Assembly: GCF_023072615.1 (NCBI RefSeq)
Contig: NZ_JAKNRW010000001.1
Coordinates: 62,001 to 126,000, forward strand
Length of the DNA: 64,000 nt
Direction: 5' to 3'
Origin: Pseudomonas violetae
GTDB lineage: Bacteria; Pseudomonadota; Gammaproteobacteria; Pseudomonadales; Pseudomonadaceae
Shown: one piece after another, positions 8,188-18,220 of the stretch
Layout: each line of letters begins with the position of its first letter
Numbering within the stretch: position 1 is the stretch's first letter
Program-made: the position numbers and the translations under genes
The notes under the pieces: generated by a model
What the model was told of the DNA's origin: nothing
The model's database searches: none
The model's input: only the letters and a program-made list of their open reading frames with translations

Positions 8188-9123
8188 TTATTGAGTGCTC
8201 TGGTTGTAGAGCCCTGCAAGTTTTTTAGCCAACTCACCTGGCGGAGCGGAGAACTGAACCGCACCTGTGTTCCTAGCCGAGTCGGGCATACTTTTCGCGC
8301 CAGAGGATTCGTGGTCTTGGGCCATGATCATTCTGGCTTTGCCCTTGATCGAACGAATTCCTCCAGAGCCGTCCATGCCCATACCCGACAGAATGATGAC
8401 TCCGACCTTAGGGTGGCACTCGAACACCGTCCGAATGACCGCATCGATACACGGGTTGAACGACACTTCTTGAGCGGGGTACTGATGAAGCGAGATTACC
8501 CCGCCACTCATTGCGACGGTCTTGTCCCTGGGGACCAGGTAGACAGAATTTGGCGTCACCTTCATTCCATCTTCAGCCAAGTGCACGTTCCAGCCACTAG
8601 CGAGGCTGTTTACCCTCGCGAGTAAGTGATCGAAACCTTCCGCGGACATGTGTTGAGCGAGGACGATGGAAATCGGTATCCGGGGCAGCTCGCCGAAAAA
8701 CTCTTTCAGAGCCTGTGGCCCTCCCGAGCTGGAGCCGATCACCCAGATATCAGGTACGTTCTTATTGTCCGCATCATCCTTTTTTTCATCTAATTCGCTG
8801 GCGAGATCAGGGACCGCTTTCTTCAGTTCCTCAATGGTCCGGTTACGCCAGGCGGTCCGTTCCCTGGGCTGCATCGAGTAGAGATCCTTCTCGTGCAGGA
8901 GACAGATTGGCTCTTCCCTCACGAGCGCATCCATAACCTCTTCGCAGTCAACGACGCTGGGATCGCTCATGTCCAAGATCAGGATGTGCGCGTTGCTGAT
9001 TTCAAGATCGCCTCTTTTCGCATGCGAAATATCGTAGAAAATGATCTCCCCCACTAAGGGAGTGAGGAGCTCTGAGAACAAGGCTTTCTGTACCTCGTTC
9101 GTGCTGACAATTCCTACTCTCAT
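8188..9123 (-). CDS. ChpB/CheB-like protein-glutamate methylesterase
   Basis: The 311-residue protein begins MRVGIVSTNEVQ; its ATG overlaps the ChpA-like stop (ATGA). The N-terminal 110 residues look like a receiver-fold domain without a clear phospho-acceptor cluster, as in ChpB-type proteins. The C-terminal methylesterase domain keeps the catalytic triad: Ser in GSSSGGPQ, His in QHMS and Asp in GMGMDG, with the usual NSVYLVPRD segment. It should remove methyl groups from the receptor at 15.7-17.7 kb, opposing the CheR next to it. A GCATGC palindrome lies inside its coding sequence and encodes ISHA. This is the last gene of the operon, followed by a strong terminator. Confidence 0.88.
   Translation of the reverse strand: MRVGIVSTNEVQKALFSELLTPLVGEIIFYDISHAKRGDLEISNAHILILDMSDPSVVDCEEVMDALVREEPICLLHEKDLYSMQPRERTAWRNRTIEELKKAVPDLASELDEKKDDADNKNVPDIWVIGSSSGGPQALKEFFGELPRIPISIVLAQHMSAEGFDHLLARVNSLASGWNVHLAEDGMKVTPNSVYLVPRDKTVAMSGGVISLHQYPAQEVSFNPCIDAVIRTVFECHPKVGVIILSGMGMDGSGGIRSIKGKARMIMAQDHESSGAKSMPDSARNTGAVQFSAPPGELAKKLAGLYNQSTQ
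9013..9031. repeat. GCATGC palindrome site 1, in chpB-like gene
   Basis: TTTTCGCATGCGAAAT, inside the coding sequence, giving ISHA in the protein. Confidence 0.7.
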
Positions 9124-12100
9124 AAGGTGGTCTCGGTATGGGCCGCTTGACCCTTCAATTGGTTCACGGCCTGCTGCAAAGTCGCTGCGTCGCAAGGCTT
9201 CTGAAGGTACTTTGTTACCCCTGCCCTCAAAGCCTTTTCTTCCAGGCCTGTTCGAGTAGTAATCATGATGATCGGGGTGTCGTCGTACTCAGGCATTTTG
9301 CGTATAGCTTCCGTGAACTCAAAACCGTTCATGTTCGGCATTTCTACGTCGACCATCATTAGATCGGGCTTTCGGTCTAGTGGGAGTTTGTGCAGGGCAT
9401 TTTGCCCGTCTACCGCCGTAACGACGTCGTACCCAAAACCAGTGAAGATTCGTTCAAGCTGTGTGCGATAACTACGTGAGTCGTCTACCACGAACACGGT
9501 CGGCCTGTTGTCTCGTTTCATCGAGCGAACGCGGTTCTGTCTGACCTGGTAGCCGTTCCCTCCGCGCTTAAGATTCAGTCGGGCCAATTCCATTACGTCG
9601 AGCACAAAAACAGGGCTGCCGTCTTGCATTTCGGTTTCGCCAACGATACCGCGCACATTGGAGAGAATGCCTTCCAACTTCCGGATGTGGATTTCCGGCA
9701 TTGAGTCGACTTTGGCTACTTCGATGGCGATTCTGGTGTCGCCTTGCTCGCAAAGGATGAGGGTAACCTCGCCATTCTTCTCCAGCGGACCACGCGAATC
9801 GGGCATAGCGACGAGGTCGGCCAAGTGCACGACCTCGAAATTGCGCTCGTCGTAGAGAATGGTCGCGTTACCAGAGGACTGACGCTGTGAGTCTAGTGAT
9901 TCACGGGACACGAGGATAACCTGGCTCATTGAGTAGCTCTGGATTGCAAACCACTGGCTACCGGTATTCACCATCATGGCTTTGTTAGAACCGATGGTGA
10001 ATGGCAACTCTATCTGGAACGCAGTGCCCTGCCCCTTGACGCTCTCGATGTACAGCCGGCCGCCTAAATTTTCGACAGCCGACGCAACGATATCCATACC
10101 CACACCGCGACCGGATACCGCGGTAATCACTTCAGCGGTGGAGAAGCCGCTACGAGTGATCAACCCAATAATTTCTGGCCGTGACAGCTGATCACTTTCC
10201 GAGACGATCCCCTTTTCAATTGCCTTGCGAAGGACTACCTCAGTATCGATCCCTCGACCGTCGTCCTTGATTTCGATGATGATGTGCTTTGCTCTACGGT
10301 AAGCGTTCACTTCCACCTTACCTTTCGCCGGCTTGCCCAGCTTAGCTCGCTCAGCAGGGCTTTCTATGCCGTGATCGATTGCGTTGCGGAGGATGTGTGT
10401 CAAGGGCTCCGCGATAGCGTCCTGCATCATCTTGTCCATGATCACATCAGCACCGGTGAACTCTGGAGCAACATCCTTCTTCGTTGCAGCTGCAGCGGAG
10501 GTGACAGCACTCAGTAATTTCTGGCGCACGTTCTGGAAAGGCACCAGGCGCGAGTGCAGGAGGTCCCGTTGCAGGCTCGTCAGCAGTGGCTCTAGCTCCC
10601 AGAGAGCTGACCGCATTTGACGCATGTAGGCGAAGATCTCTTGGACCTGTTCGCGTACTTCGTCCACTTGAGCACCCATCGCGACGTGCATTGCCGATAG
10701 GTCGTTGAAACGCTCGAGATCGGCGCCCTCTACGTCCTCTGCTTTCCTTGCTTGTGGCTGGTTGTTGAAGAAGCTTCGTAGGGCAGTAGTCAGTTGACCA
10801 TGCTGCAGGCTGTTGGAGTCCAACAACTCCCGAACTCCCGTGAGACGAAGATGCGCCTCTTCGTTCAACGAATTCAGACGATACCTCACGGCGATCAGTT
10901 CGCTTGCCTGTTGAGAAGCTGAATCTAGATGCTTCAGATCGACGCGTATCTTCTCGCTGGTTCCTGCATTACCCTTTTTACTTGCGTAGGCCGCTGCGGC
11001 TGATTGCTCTCGCTGAAGCATGTCCATGACCGCTGAACTAGCGATGGGCTGTTCATCACCGATTTCATCGATTGTCTCCATACTGTAGAGCCGGTCGAAA
11101 TCTTTCTCTGCCTGTACAGCGTAGTCTTCCCGTGTATTAGCGTCCGACAGAGTTTCTGCATGCGAAATCTTTTCCGAGAGCGACTCTTGGATTTGGGCCC
11201 CGGGTTTTACAAAAGATTCTGCATGCGAAATCTTTTGTGTGATCGATTCAGCTGGTGGATCTGCTTGAGCATTATCCTCTGCCGATTCGGGCTCAGTTTG
11301 TAGTGTCACCCCAACGGTTATTTCCTGGACGTCAGTCGCTAACTTTGTAGCGTCGATTGCCACGAGGCTAAGACCGTCCTCCAGAGCCCTGCCCGCATTT
11401 TCTTCGAGAGGTTTCCGGGTCTCCTCTTCCTTTTCGCAGACCAATTCGCTTAGAGGACCAACACACGCGCCACCGTCCTCATCGGATTGAGCGACGACAT
11501 TTTTAGGCAGGTCGACTCTGTTTCTATTGCCTTTGCCACGACCGCCTCGTTTTTTACGCGATTGCTTCTGCCCTTCGCCTTCTGGAGCGACCGATAGATT
11601 TTGGACAGATTCGCTGTTTTGACTTTCAGGAACTGAAGGCACCGGATCGATTGGACGCTCAACGGCGGGAACCGAAGGTTGAGGTGCAACACTTGAAGGT
11701 CCTGATTTTTGAACGTGCAAGCTGGATAGGTCGATCTCGTTCATGTCGACGCATAGTTCAAGGCATTCGATAAGAGCCTGTGGAGGCTCGTATGCATCGC
11801 CTTGTCGCATCAACGTTGTCATCGTCGTAATGGAATCCAGAACGTACGACACCAGCTGAGCACAATCCCCACTTGGGGTGATCAGCTTGATCGAGATGCT
11901 CTCGAATAGGCTTTCCATGTTGTGAGTGATGGCTGCAATGGAATCTGCCCCGGCCATCATCGCCGCGCCCTTCAACGTGTGCATGTTTCTCTTGATCGTA
12001 GCTACCAACTCCCTGTTGGTCATGTCGCTAAGCCATGCATCTACGTTTGTCTGCAAGTCCGGTAAGACATCGTCGGCTTCCTCTAGATAGAAGCTAGAGT

Positions 12101-14936
12101 CGTCGTTGTATTCGCGTACAAGTGAGCCTTGGCTCCCAGATGATTTCGCATGCGAAAACTTTTCGGTCTCTGCTACCTGCGTTTCGTCTTCGCTGTGGAC
12201 AGCGACGCTCGCCATGTCCTGTGCTTGGGTGGATGGTTTTGCAGGAGGGGGCATATCGACAAACTCTGCTTCTGCGATGTCATCCCCAATCGATGCTGCT
12301 GTTTCCATCCAGATGCCCGCCAGAGGCGTCTGTACGGTCCACGGGAATTTCTCCATGAACTCTTTGGTTTCACCGAGGAGGTTCTCCAGCTGCAACAGGT
12401 CACAAGGTCTGAGCCTGCGTTCGGCGATGTGGAGGGTCTCTAACCGGGCTTCCAGGACCCCAAATACTTCATGGAGCACCTTGCAGTCGGCAGACCCTGA
12501 TATGCCGTGTAGCGTGTGTGCGGCCCGGCAAACATTCTTGGTCAAGAGTGGCTCGTCCAGCGCACAGAACGTAATCAGGATGTTGTAATAGGTGACGAAT
12601 TCCTCGCGGTACTCAGCGATCAGGCCAGCATCGATACCCTCTGGATATTCCAGTTGCTGATCCAACGGACGCTCAGTCACCAACTCACCAACCAATGCGG
12701 ATGGCAGTTGCTCTGGCGGGATTGGCTCTGCTACGGACTCCTCCGTGCTCTCCGTCAATACGGTCGCCGGATCCGAGGCTGACAACAGCGCCTGCTCTAG
12801 ATCTCGAGTGAAGATTGAAACCTTACTGCGGGCGGAGTATTCATCCATGCAGCGAAAGATCATTTGCAGGCCCTTCTTAATGAGAGAGTCTGCTGCTACC
12901 CGGTCGAAATCTTCATCCCTGGAACGATTCTGAACGGACTGACTGAATGCAGCCAAGGCCCTCGCAAGTCTGTGGAACGAATCAAATCCATTTAACTTTG
13001 CAGCCATTCCTAGGCGCTCTGCCGCCTTATACAAATCATCCATCGAATTCCGATCGCGGCAATCTGAATTCTGGAGTAGCACCTCGAATACTTTTCTGAG
13101 TTCGATAATCTCTGAGAGGAAATGGTTTTCGTTCGAGTCTAGATCTTCGCCCAGAGTCTTGGCCGCTTCAAACTTGTCGAGCAACTCAGAGGTAGAGGCA
13201 GCTTCGAACTGATCGATATGGATGCCTAGTGTACTCAGAGCCTCCTCTGCTTTTGTCATCAGGCTCGGGGACGGTTCAACGTTGTTACTGATGGCTACGA
13301 GGTAACTCTCTACTGCGACTAACGCGCGAGCGGAGAGGTCAATCGCTTTCGATGGTTTGATCCCATATTCCGTCATCTCCCCAACGAATCCTTGGCATGA
13401 GCCGTTCAGGACCTGCCCTACGCGGGTCAGTCCCGTAAAGCACAATGCCGCGGCCGTTTTTACAAGTCCCTCTAGGCCTGAAATTAGGTCGTCTCGGCCT
13501 GATCCACTATCTAGATGGTCGGTAATAGATCTTCGCGTCCTAGCAAGCTCCTTAATGGCCTGGTCGACCATTTCCGCCACCACGTCAGCTTGCACGCCGG
13601 GGATTCGCAACGACCGGACCGATTCTTTAGAACCGAGATTGCGGATGTGTTCATCCATAAACATGAAGTCGGTCTTCAGCGCTTCGACGAGAGGGTCTGT
13701 GAACCCGTCCACAGAGACAACTTTTTCAACGCGGGTGAGTGATTTGGCTGCAACCGCCGCAAGTTCGTTCTCGTTCACCATATAGAACACGCTTGCGACC
13801 TGGCGAATGGAAGTACGGAACGCGGCGATTTGAGCTTCGAACGGCTGCTGGGTTTTGCTAGTGATAGCGCGTCCCAGAGACACCATTGAGGTTTCCAGCA
13901 GGGGTTTCAGTTCTGAGATAACATCTTTAATTGAATCGGCTTGTGCCGTTTCAATGCGCGATTGCAACTCAGCTAACGATGCCGCATCAACTGACTTGCG
14001 GACGTTGAAAACGGCCAGGACCTCCTCTATCTCGGGCGGGAGCTTAGTCGACATGCTCAGAACGGACAGCAGCGTCTTGAATCGTGCGATTCCGAGGGTC
14101 GCCTTGGCTCCCTCCTCACCTTCCATCTCGGCCTTCTGAATGGCGACTGAAAGCATACGAACTTGCGAGAGGGTGTTGCCGGCGCTTCGGATTGCGCCGC
14201 ACGCCAGAGCGTCAGTCAAGGCTTCGCCGAGCCACCAGAAACAACCGACCTCAAGGTCCCGGGTTACCTGCTGGAGTTCGCGGAGAGTGTCCCGCAAATC
14301 GGCCAGGGCGGCCTTGCTTTGGTTGGTCATGTAAAGGCTGAAAGCCGTCTGAAACCGCTTAGGTGAACGCCCGAAGACATCGCGGCGATGATCCTCGGTG
14401 CACTCCCTGTCGCGCAGCGGCGGCTCGACGTATACGAACTCGGTGTCTGGCGGTAACAGGTTGTCCTCTTCGAGCAGGGGCACACCCCGTATTTCGCGAA
14501 GTTCGTTTATCTGCTTAGCGAGGATGCCCGCGCTGTCAGGCGCACCGTCGATGATCATCCCAATGTACTTCGGGATGGTTAGCAGGCTGCCCATAACAGA
14601 TATGAGTGCCTGCTCAATTTTCTGAGGTGAAAGCGATTGCTGAGCAACATTGTTGACGAGAATCTTCACTTCGAGCGCCAGACTGCTGCCGCCTTCGCAG
14701 ACAGCGACTGCCAAAGCTGAGTGGATCATTTCCACTTCGCGTTTCACGTTGGCAAAGGCTGCGTCGCGATGCGTCCGCTGATTCTCGTACCAGATTGGCT
14801 CCGCATCTGCAGGCGGCGATGCGAGCGCGCTAGTTTTCTTGTGGTAGGTGTCCAGATTGATCTTGGTTGTATCAACGCTCTTTTCAATCGGGGCTCGTAG
14901 CCAGGTCAGGTGGGCAATACGCAGTTTGTTAGACAT
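9120..14936 (-). CDS. ChpA-like hybrid histidine kinase with multiple Hpt domains
   Basis: The 1,938-residue protein has the ChpA/PilL architecture of the type IV pilus chemosensory pathway. The first 700 residues are helical and FimL/ChpA-like. Hpt-type motifs are seen near residue 806 (AHTLHGIS) and residue 982 (MHTLKGAA). A Pro/Glu-rich linker runs from about 1,080 to 1,290. The CheA dimerisation and ATPase domains follow, with N-box HILRNAIDHGIE near 1,522 and G-boxes DDGRGID and GRGVGMDIV, then a CheW-like domain. A C-terminal receiver carries VVDDS, VDVEMPNMNG (acceptor Asp near 1,862) and QKP. It should autophosphorylate in response to the MCP and pass phosphate to the small regulator. 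Three GCATGC palindromes sit in its coding sequence, two in the linker. Confidence 0.9.
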   Translation of the reverse strand: MSNKLRIAHLTWLRAPIEKSVDTTKINLDTYHKKTSALASPPADAEPIWYENQRTHRDAAFANVKREVEMIHSALAVAVCEGGSSLALEVKILVNNVAQQSLSPQKIEQALISVMGSLLTIPKYIGMIIDGAPDSAGILAKQINELREIRGVPLLEEDNLLPPDTEFVYVEPPLRDRECTEDHRRDVFGRSPKRFQTAFSLYMTNQSKAALADLRDTLRELQQVTRDLEVGCFWWLGEALTDALACGAIRSAGNTLSQVRMLSVAIQKAEMEGEEGAKATLGIARFKTLLSVLSMSTKLPPEIEEVLAVFNVRKSVDAASLAELQSRIETAQADSIKDVISELKPLLETSMVSLGRAITSKTQQPFEAQIAAFRTSIRQVASVFYMVNENELAAVAAKSLTRVEKVVSVDGFTDPLVEALKTDFMFMDEHIRNLGSKESVRSLRIPGVQADVVAEMVDQAIKELARTRRSITDHLDSGSGRDDLISGLEGLVKTAAALCFTGLTRVGQVLNGSCQGFVGEMTEYGIKPSKAIDLSARALVAVESYLVAISNNVEPSPSLMTKAEEALSTLGIHIDQFEAASTSELLDKFEAAKTLGEDLDSNENHFLSEIIELRKVFEVLLQNSDCRDRNSMDDLYKAAERLGMAAKLNGFDSFHRLARALAAFSQSVQNRSRDEDFDRVAADSLIKKGLQMIFRCMDEYSARSKVSIFTRDLEQALLSASDPATVLTESTEESVAEPIPPEQLPSALVGELVTERPLDQQLEYPEGIDAGLIAEYREEFVTYYNILITFCALDEPLLTKNVCRAAHTLHGISGSADCKVLHEVFGVLEARLETLHIAERRLRPCDLLQLENLLGETKEFMEKFPWTVQTPLAGIWMETAASIGDDIAEAEFVDMPPPAKPSTQAQDMASVAVHSEDETQVAETEKFSHAKSSGSQGSLVREYNDDSSFYLEEADDVLPDLQTNVDAWLSDMTNRELVATIKRNMHTLKGAAMMAGADSIAAITHNMESLFESISIKLITPSGDCAQLVSYVLDSITTMTTLMRQGDAYEPPQALIECLELCVDMNEIDLSSLHVQKSGPSSVAPQPSVPAVERPIDPVPSVPESQNSESVQNLSVAPEGEGQKQSRKKRGGRGKGNRNRVDLPKNVVAQSDEDGGACVGPLSELVCEKEEETRKPLEENAGRALEDGLSLVAIDATKLATDVQEITVGVTLQTEPESAEDNAQADPPAESITQKISHAESFVKPGAQIQESLSEKISHAETLSDANTREDYAVQAEKDFDRLYSMETIDEIGDEQPIASSAVMDMLQREQSAAAAYASKKGNAGTSEKIRVDLKHLDSASQQASELIAVRYRLNSLNEEAHLRLTGVRELLDSNSLQHGQLTTALRSFFNNQPQARKAEDVEGADLERFNDLSAMHVAMGAQVDEVREQVQEIFAYMRQMRSALWELEPLLTSLQRDLLHSRLVPFQNVRQKLLSAVTSAAAATKKDVAPEFTGADVIMDKMMQDAIAEPLTHILRNAIDHGIESPAERAKLGKPAKGKVEVNAYRRAKHIIIEIKDDGRGIDTEVVLRKAIEKGIVSESDQLSRPEIIGLITRSGFSTAEVITAVSGRGVGMDIVASAVENLGGRLYIESVKGQGTAFQIELPFTIGSNKAMMVNTGSQWFAIQSYSMSQVILVSRESLDSQRQSSGNATILYDERNFEVVHLADLVAMPDSRGPLEKNGEVTLILCEQGDTRIAIEVAKVDSMPEIHIRKLEGILSNVRGIVGETEMQDGSPVFVLDVMELARLNLKRGGNGYQVRQNRVRSMKRDNRPTVFVVDDSRSYRTQLERIFTGFGYDVVTAVDGQNALHKLPLDRKPDLMMVDVEMPNMNGFEFTEAIRKMPEYDDTPIIMITTRTGLEEKALRAGVTKYLQKPCDAATLQQAVNQLKGQAAHTETTL
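11150..11174. repeat. GCATGC palindrome site 2, in chpA-like gene
   Basis: TTTCTGCATGCGAAATCTTT, in the linker coding region, encoding ISHAE. Confidence 0.75.
11211..11236. repeat. GCATGC palindrome site 3, in chpA-like gene
   Basis: Arms AAAAGATT and AATCTTTT around TCTGCATGCGA; the most complete copy, 61 bases from site 2 and in the same frame. Confidence 0.8.
12142..12164. repeat. GCATGC palindrome site 4, in chpA-like gene
   Basis: GATTTCGCATGCGAAAACTT, in the coding region before the second Hpt domain, encoding FSHAKS. Confidence 0.78.
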
Positions 14937-15726
14937 CGACAGACCTTTGGAATACGTTCGGGTTGCTATTCGGGATGCGAGTCATGCCCTGGCATTCCCA
15001 ATTGAGGGTTTCGCCTGGGGCGGTGATCAGGTGGCCACCGGGCGCGAGCATCGAAGAGAGACGGTTCAAAATTTGGTACCGAGTCTGGGCCCGGTAATAG
15101 ATCAGCATGTTCTGAGTGATAACGATGTCAGGCACGGCGAGCTCAACCGGGCGGTCCTGCAGGATGTTGTGCTGCTCAAAGGTGACCATATCCCGGACGA
15201 AACGGTGGAAGCGCATTTTCCCGTCGCGGGTTGCCGCAGCAGCTAGGTTTCCGACGTTTGGATGTTGCGGATAGAGCCCCTCTCTTGCAGTGGCGATGCA
15301 AACGGAGGAGACGTCAGTGCCATGGATACGAAAGGTAGGATGGCCGGCGTCCAATAACGCAGAGGCGATGCTGTAAGGCTCCTCTCCCGAGGAACACCCC
15401 ACTGAAAGTACCTTCGGCGCCAAAACCCCCTTGCACAGTGCGACGATTGTTTTCGTTGCAGCGGGAGATCTGAAAAATCGGGTTTCATGATTAGTTGCCA
15501 AGTGAAGGACCATAGCCCATTGCTCGGCCTCCATGAGACCCAGCTTCGACCGTGATTCGAGTCCTTCCAGCGTCAGGCCAAGAGAGCCGGCAAAGCGTTC
15601 TAGAGCAGATTTAAAAGCTTGCTGGCGGCTGTCATCAATCTGGATAGAAAACCGAGCCTCGATGGTATCCAACCACCGTCCAAATACGTCCAGGTCTTCC
15701 GGGGCATCGAGGCTAATCATCGTCAC
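14929..15726 (-). CDS. PilK/CheR-like receptor methyltransferase
   Basis: The 265-residue protein starts at GTG 15726, overlapping the MCP stop (GTGA), and its end overlaps the ChpA-like start by eight bases. It has the CheR fold: an N-terminal helical part containing NHETRFFRS, the SAM-binding motif LSVGCSSGEEPYSIA, then HGTDVSSVCI and DIVITQNMLIYY, and a late GGHLITAPGE segment. It should methylate receptor glutamates using S-adenosylmethionine. Its position between MCP and ChpA matches pilK in the chromosomal pilGHIJK-chpA cluster. Confidence 0.9.
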   Translation of the reverse strand: MTMISLDAPEDLDVFGRWLDTIEARFSIQIDDSRQQAFKSALERFAGSLGLTLEGLESRSKLGLMEAEQWAMVLHLATNHETRFFRSPAATKTIVALCKGVLAPKVLSVGCSSGEEPYSIASALLDAGHPTFRIHGTDVSSVCIATAREGLYPQHPNVGNLAAAATRDGKMRFHRFVRDMVTFEQHNILQDRPVELAVPDIVITQNMLIYYRAQTRYQILNRLSSMLAPGGHLITAPGETLNWECQGMTRIPNSNPNVFQRSVDV

Positions 15727-17714
15727 TCCTTACTGAAGTGGGCAATGGTGGTCTGCAGATCTTGTGCCTGACGATTGACGCCTTTAATGGCAATAGCGGT
15801 CTGCTCACTTGCTGCGCTGTTGTCCGCGCTGTACTGGTTGACGCTGTCGACAATCTCGCCAACGTCGCTCGATTTACTTTTCAGCAACTTGGTTTCTTCA
15901 ATCGCGCTCAGGCACCCTTTAGTGAGACTGTTAGTTAGTTCGAGAATTGCCTTGAGTGCGTCTTGAGCTGCGTTTGAGCGGTCGCGCAGTTTTTCGGTTT
16001 CCCGGCCGGCCCGGTCAACTGCGGATTGGGTTTCACGTGCGGCATCGTTCATTGTCTTAAGCTGCACATTGATCTGGACCACGGCATCCTTCGTTTCTTC
16101 GGCCAATCGCGCCATCGCTTTTGAAGCCGCAGCGATTCGGTTTGACTGCCCTTTGTCCTGCAGTTCATCCGCGAGTAGGTTGGCGTTGAACGACAGGTTC
16201 TGCGCTCGGGCAGCAACCAGAGCGACCACGCTTGCGATGTTTTCCAGTACTTGGAAACTCTCGATCATGTGCTTTGAGCGGTGTTGAATCGATAGGGTTT
16301 GCTGCTGCAACTCTAGGATGTTGTCGTGAACCTGAGTTACGGCAATTTCGCCGGAACTTACTTTTCGACCCATGTCATCCGAGATCTGTTGAGTCTGGAA
16401 CGTCATGTCCTCAATTCCGTTAATGAACTGAGTAAGGTCAGTGAAAAGCCGGTCGATCGTTTCAATCGCTTTGTCTTGCTCAGCGCGGTTCTGAGCCACG
16501 TTTTGCTCAGTTACCAGTGTTTGCTCAGTGGCTGCTGATAGGCCGATGATCGTCCCTCTCACTTCGTCAAAGATCTGGGCGACACCGCGGAACGTCTGGT
16601 TCAGTACCTTCGCAATCTCTTTAGTCGACTCGTTGTCTTCAGTGATGTGGGTATTGAGCCTGCCCTGCCCTACCTGCTCAATCTCATCGAGCAGCACTTT
16701 GAGGTGCTTCGACTTCGTCGCGATTGTGACGTCTTGGCTGCGCCCCTGGGATTCCACCAACTCGGTTCGGCTGGATGTAATTGAACGCATCAGGAGCACT
16801 GAAGCAATCGACAGCAGCAGCGTTAGTCCACCGAGTGCCGCAAAAATTGTTAGGCCCACAGGCCGGCTGTCAGGAAGGGCCTGGATGGAGCCAATCAGGC
16901 TAGCGGACGATGACGCGACCCGATCCCTTGCAGCCCAAATAGATTTCGCATGCGGAATGTTTTCGCTGACGCCAGCTGAACTGTCGACCGTCTTTTGGAT
17001 GAGACGAACGACCGACTCAGCGTCGTGATAACTCTTTATGAGAGGCGACATGAAGGTTTGGTCCTGGGGAAAGGACTGACCTAAGCGGCCAAGCGTCGCT
17101 ACGTACTTAGCGAAAGCGCTTGAGGATGCGCGCAGAGTGTCACTGGTAACGCTTGAATCGGACGACAAGGCGAGTTGGCCCTCCTCCAAGCTCGCCAGGG
17201 CTTCAGCTAGTTGGGCACGGAGCTGACCAGGTGGGGCAAGGGCATCAAGCTTTGTTCTGGCATCCTTGGCACTAACTAGGGCCTCTCGCGCCGTTCTCTG
17301 CGTGTCTGCAAGGTTTCGCGTGTATTGGTCGGTAGTAGATCGCCGGCTGATGATCTGAGAAACGGACGGAGACAATTCGTCCCACACCTTTTGAATCGCA
17401 TCAAGGTTTGCAAGTACGGAGGCAGGAGCTGGTTCAATTCCGCGTACGGGGTCACCATTACGGATTGCGGCGAATGCCTTCTCTACGGCACTTTCAAGAC
17501 CGTCCATTTCGGATGTGTAGATGCTGTTGGTCGCAGCGCGATCCGCGAGGTAAATCGCTTGCATTGCATTCGTTTGGGCATCGTAGCCGGCCTTCAGAAG
17601 GAAACCTTCCTGCATGGAGTTTTTGTAATATTGATAACCGGTGTAGCCGGCCCCGACACCCGAAACCAGTAGCAACAGGGTCGTAAGTGAAACCAAAGAA
17701 GAGTTATTGCTCAT
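15723..17714 (-). CDS. PilJ-like methyl-accepting chemoreceptor, divergent hairpin tip
   Basis: The 663-residue protein has membrane segments near residues 8-26 and 288-310 that enclose a periplasmic helical domain, followed by a long coiled-coil cytoplasmic region. The order in the operon (after a CheW, before a CheR) is that of pilJ. In the signalling tip, where MCPs have a LNAAIEAARAGE-type run, this protein has FNANLLADELQDKG, so the usual tip and its Glu residues are degenerate while the neighbouring coiled coil is kept. One GCATGC palindrome encodes IPHAKS in the periplasmic part (near residue 256). It may sense pilus or surface contact, by analogy with PilJ. Confidence 0.82.
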   Translation of the reverse strand: MSNNSSLVSLTTLLLLVSGVGAGYTGYQYYKNSMQEGFLLKAGYDAQTNAMQAIYLADRAATNSIYTSEMDGLESAVEKAFAAIRNGDPVRGIEPAPASVLANLDAIQKVWDELSPSVSQIISRRSTTDQYTRNLADTQRTAREALVSAKDARTKLDALAPPGQLRAQLAEALASLEEGQLALSSDSSVTSDTLRASSSAFAKYVATLGRLGQSFPQDQTFMSPLIKSYHDAESVVRLIQKTVDSSAGVSENIPHAKSIWAARDRVASSSASLIGSIQALPDSRPVGLTIFAALGGLTLLLSIASVLLMRSITSSRTELVESQGRSQDVTIATKSKHLKVLLDEIEQVGQGRLNTHITEDNESTKEIAKVLNQTFRGVAQIFDEVRGTIIGLSAATEQTLVTEQNVAQNRAEQDKAIETIDRLFTDLTQFINGIEDMTFQTQQISDDMGRKVSSGEIAVTQVHDNILELQQQTLSIQHRSKHMIESFQVLENIASVVALVAARAQNLSFNANLLADELQDKGQSNRIAAASKAMARLAEETKDAVVQINVQLKTMNDAARETQSAVDRAGRETEKLRDRSNAAQDALKAILELTNSLTKGCLSAIEETKLLKSKSSDVGEIVDSVNQYSADNSAASEQTAIAIKGVNRQAQDLQTTIAHFSKE
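16941..16964. repeat. GCATGC palindrome site 5, in pilJ-like gene
   Basis: AGATTTCGCATGCGGAATGT, encoding IPHAKS. Confidence 0.78.
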
Positions 17715-17734
17715 TCTGTCCTATCTCGGGAAGG

Positions 17735-18220
17735 TCAACTGAGGTCGACGTTTTGAATTTTGTCGTCAGAGATGAGAGCCTTCAGATCGATCAGCGCCCA
17801 GGTCCGCCCTCGGGCTGTCACTGTCCGGCGCATGCTTTTGCCAAGACCCGGAGGAATCTTGAAATCGGCCTGGTCACAATCGGTCAACTCCGCTGCGGGG
17901 ATAAATTCAATCAACTCATCCACGACAACAGCGACGTTCCCAATGGCTTCGTCCCCCTTAACGAAAATCGCAGAACTTGCAGCGGCCTTCGAATTTTCAC
18001 ACCGGGGAATGTGCAGGAAACGAGCGATGTTGATGAACGGCATTAGCTGCCGGCCAAGACGTCCGGCCCCCATAAGCCATGGCTTTGTGCCCGGAATCTG
18101 GTTCAGCTCGTTGGGCACCTGGTCCACGGCGATGATCGCGGTCGACGGGCTCAGGCAGTAGGTCTCACCGATTCGGTATCCGGCAAAGTGAATGCGGCCG
18201 CTTGGCTTAGCGCTATTCAA
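17735..18220 (-). CDS. PilI/CheW-like coupling protein
   Basis: The 161-residue protein is a single CheW-like domain (RIHFAGYRIGETYCLSP at the start, LIDLKALI near the end), the adaptor that joins receptor and kinase. Its start overlaps the response-regulator stop by eight bases and 20 bases separate it from the MCP, matching pilI in position. It is shorter and more divergent than PilI. Confidence 0.8.
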   Translation of the reverse strand: MNSAKPSGRIHFAGYRIGETYCLSPSTAIIAVDQVPNELNQIPGTKPWLMGAGRLGRQLMPFINIARFLHIPRCENSKAAASSAIFVKGDEAIGNVAVVVDELIEFIPAAELTDCDQADFKIPPGLGKSMRRTVTARGRTWALIDLKALISDDKIQNVDLS

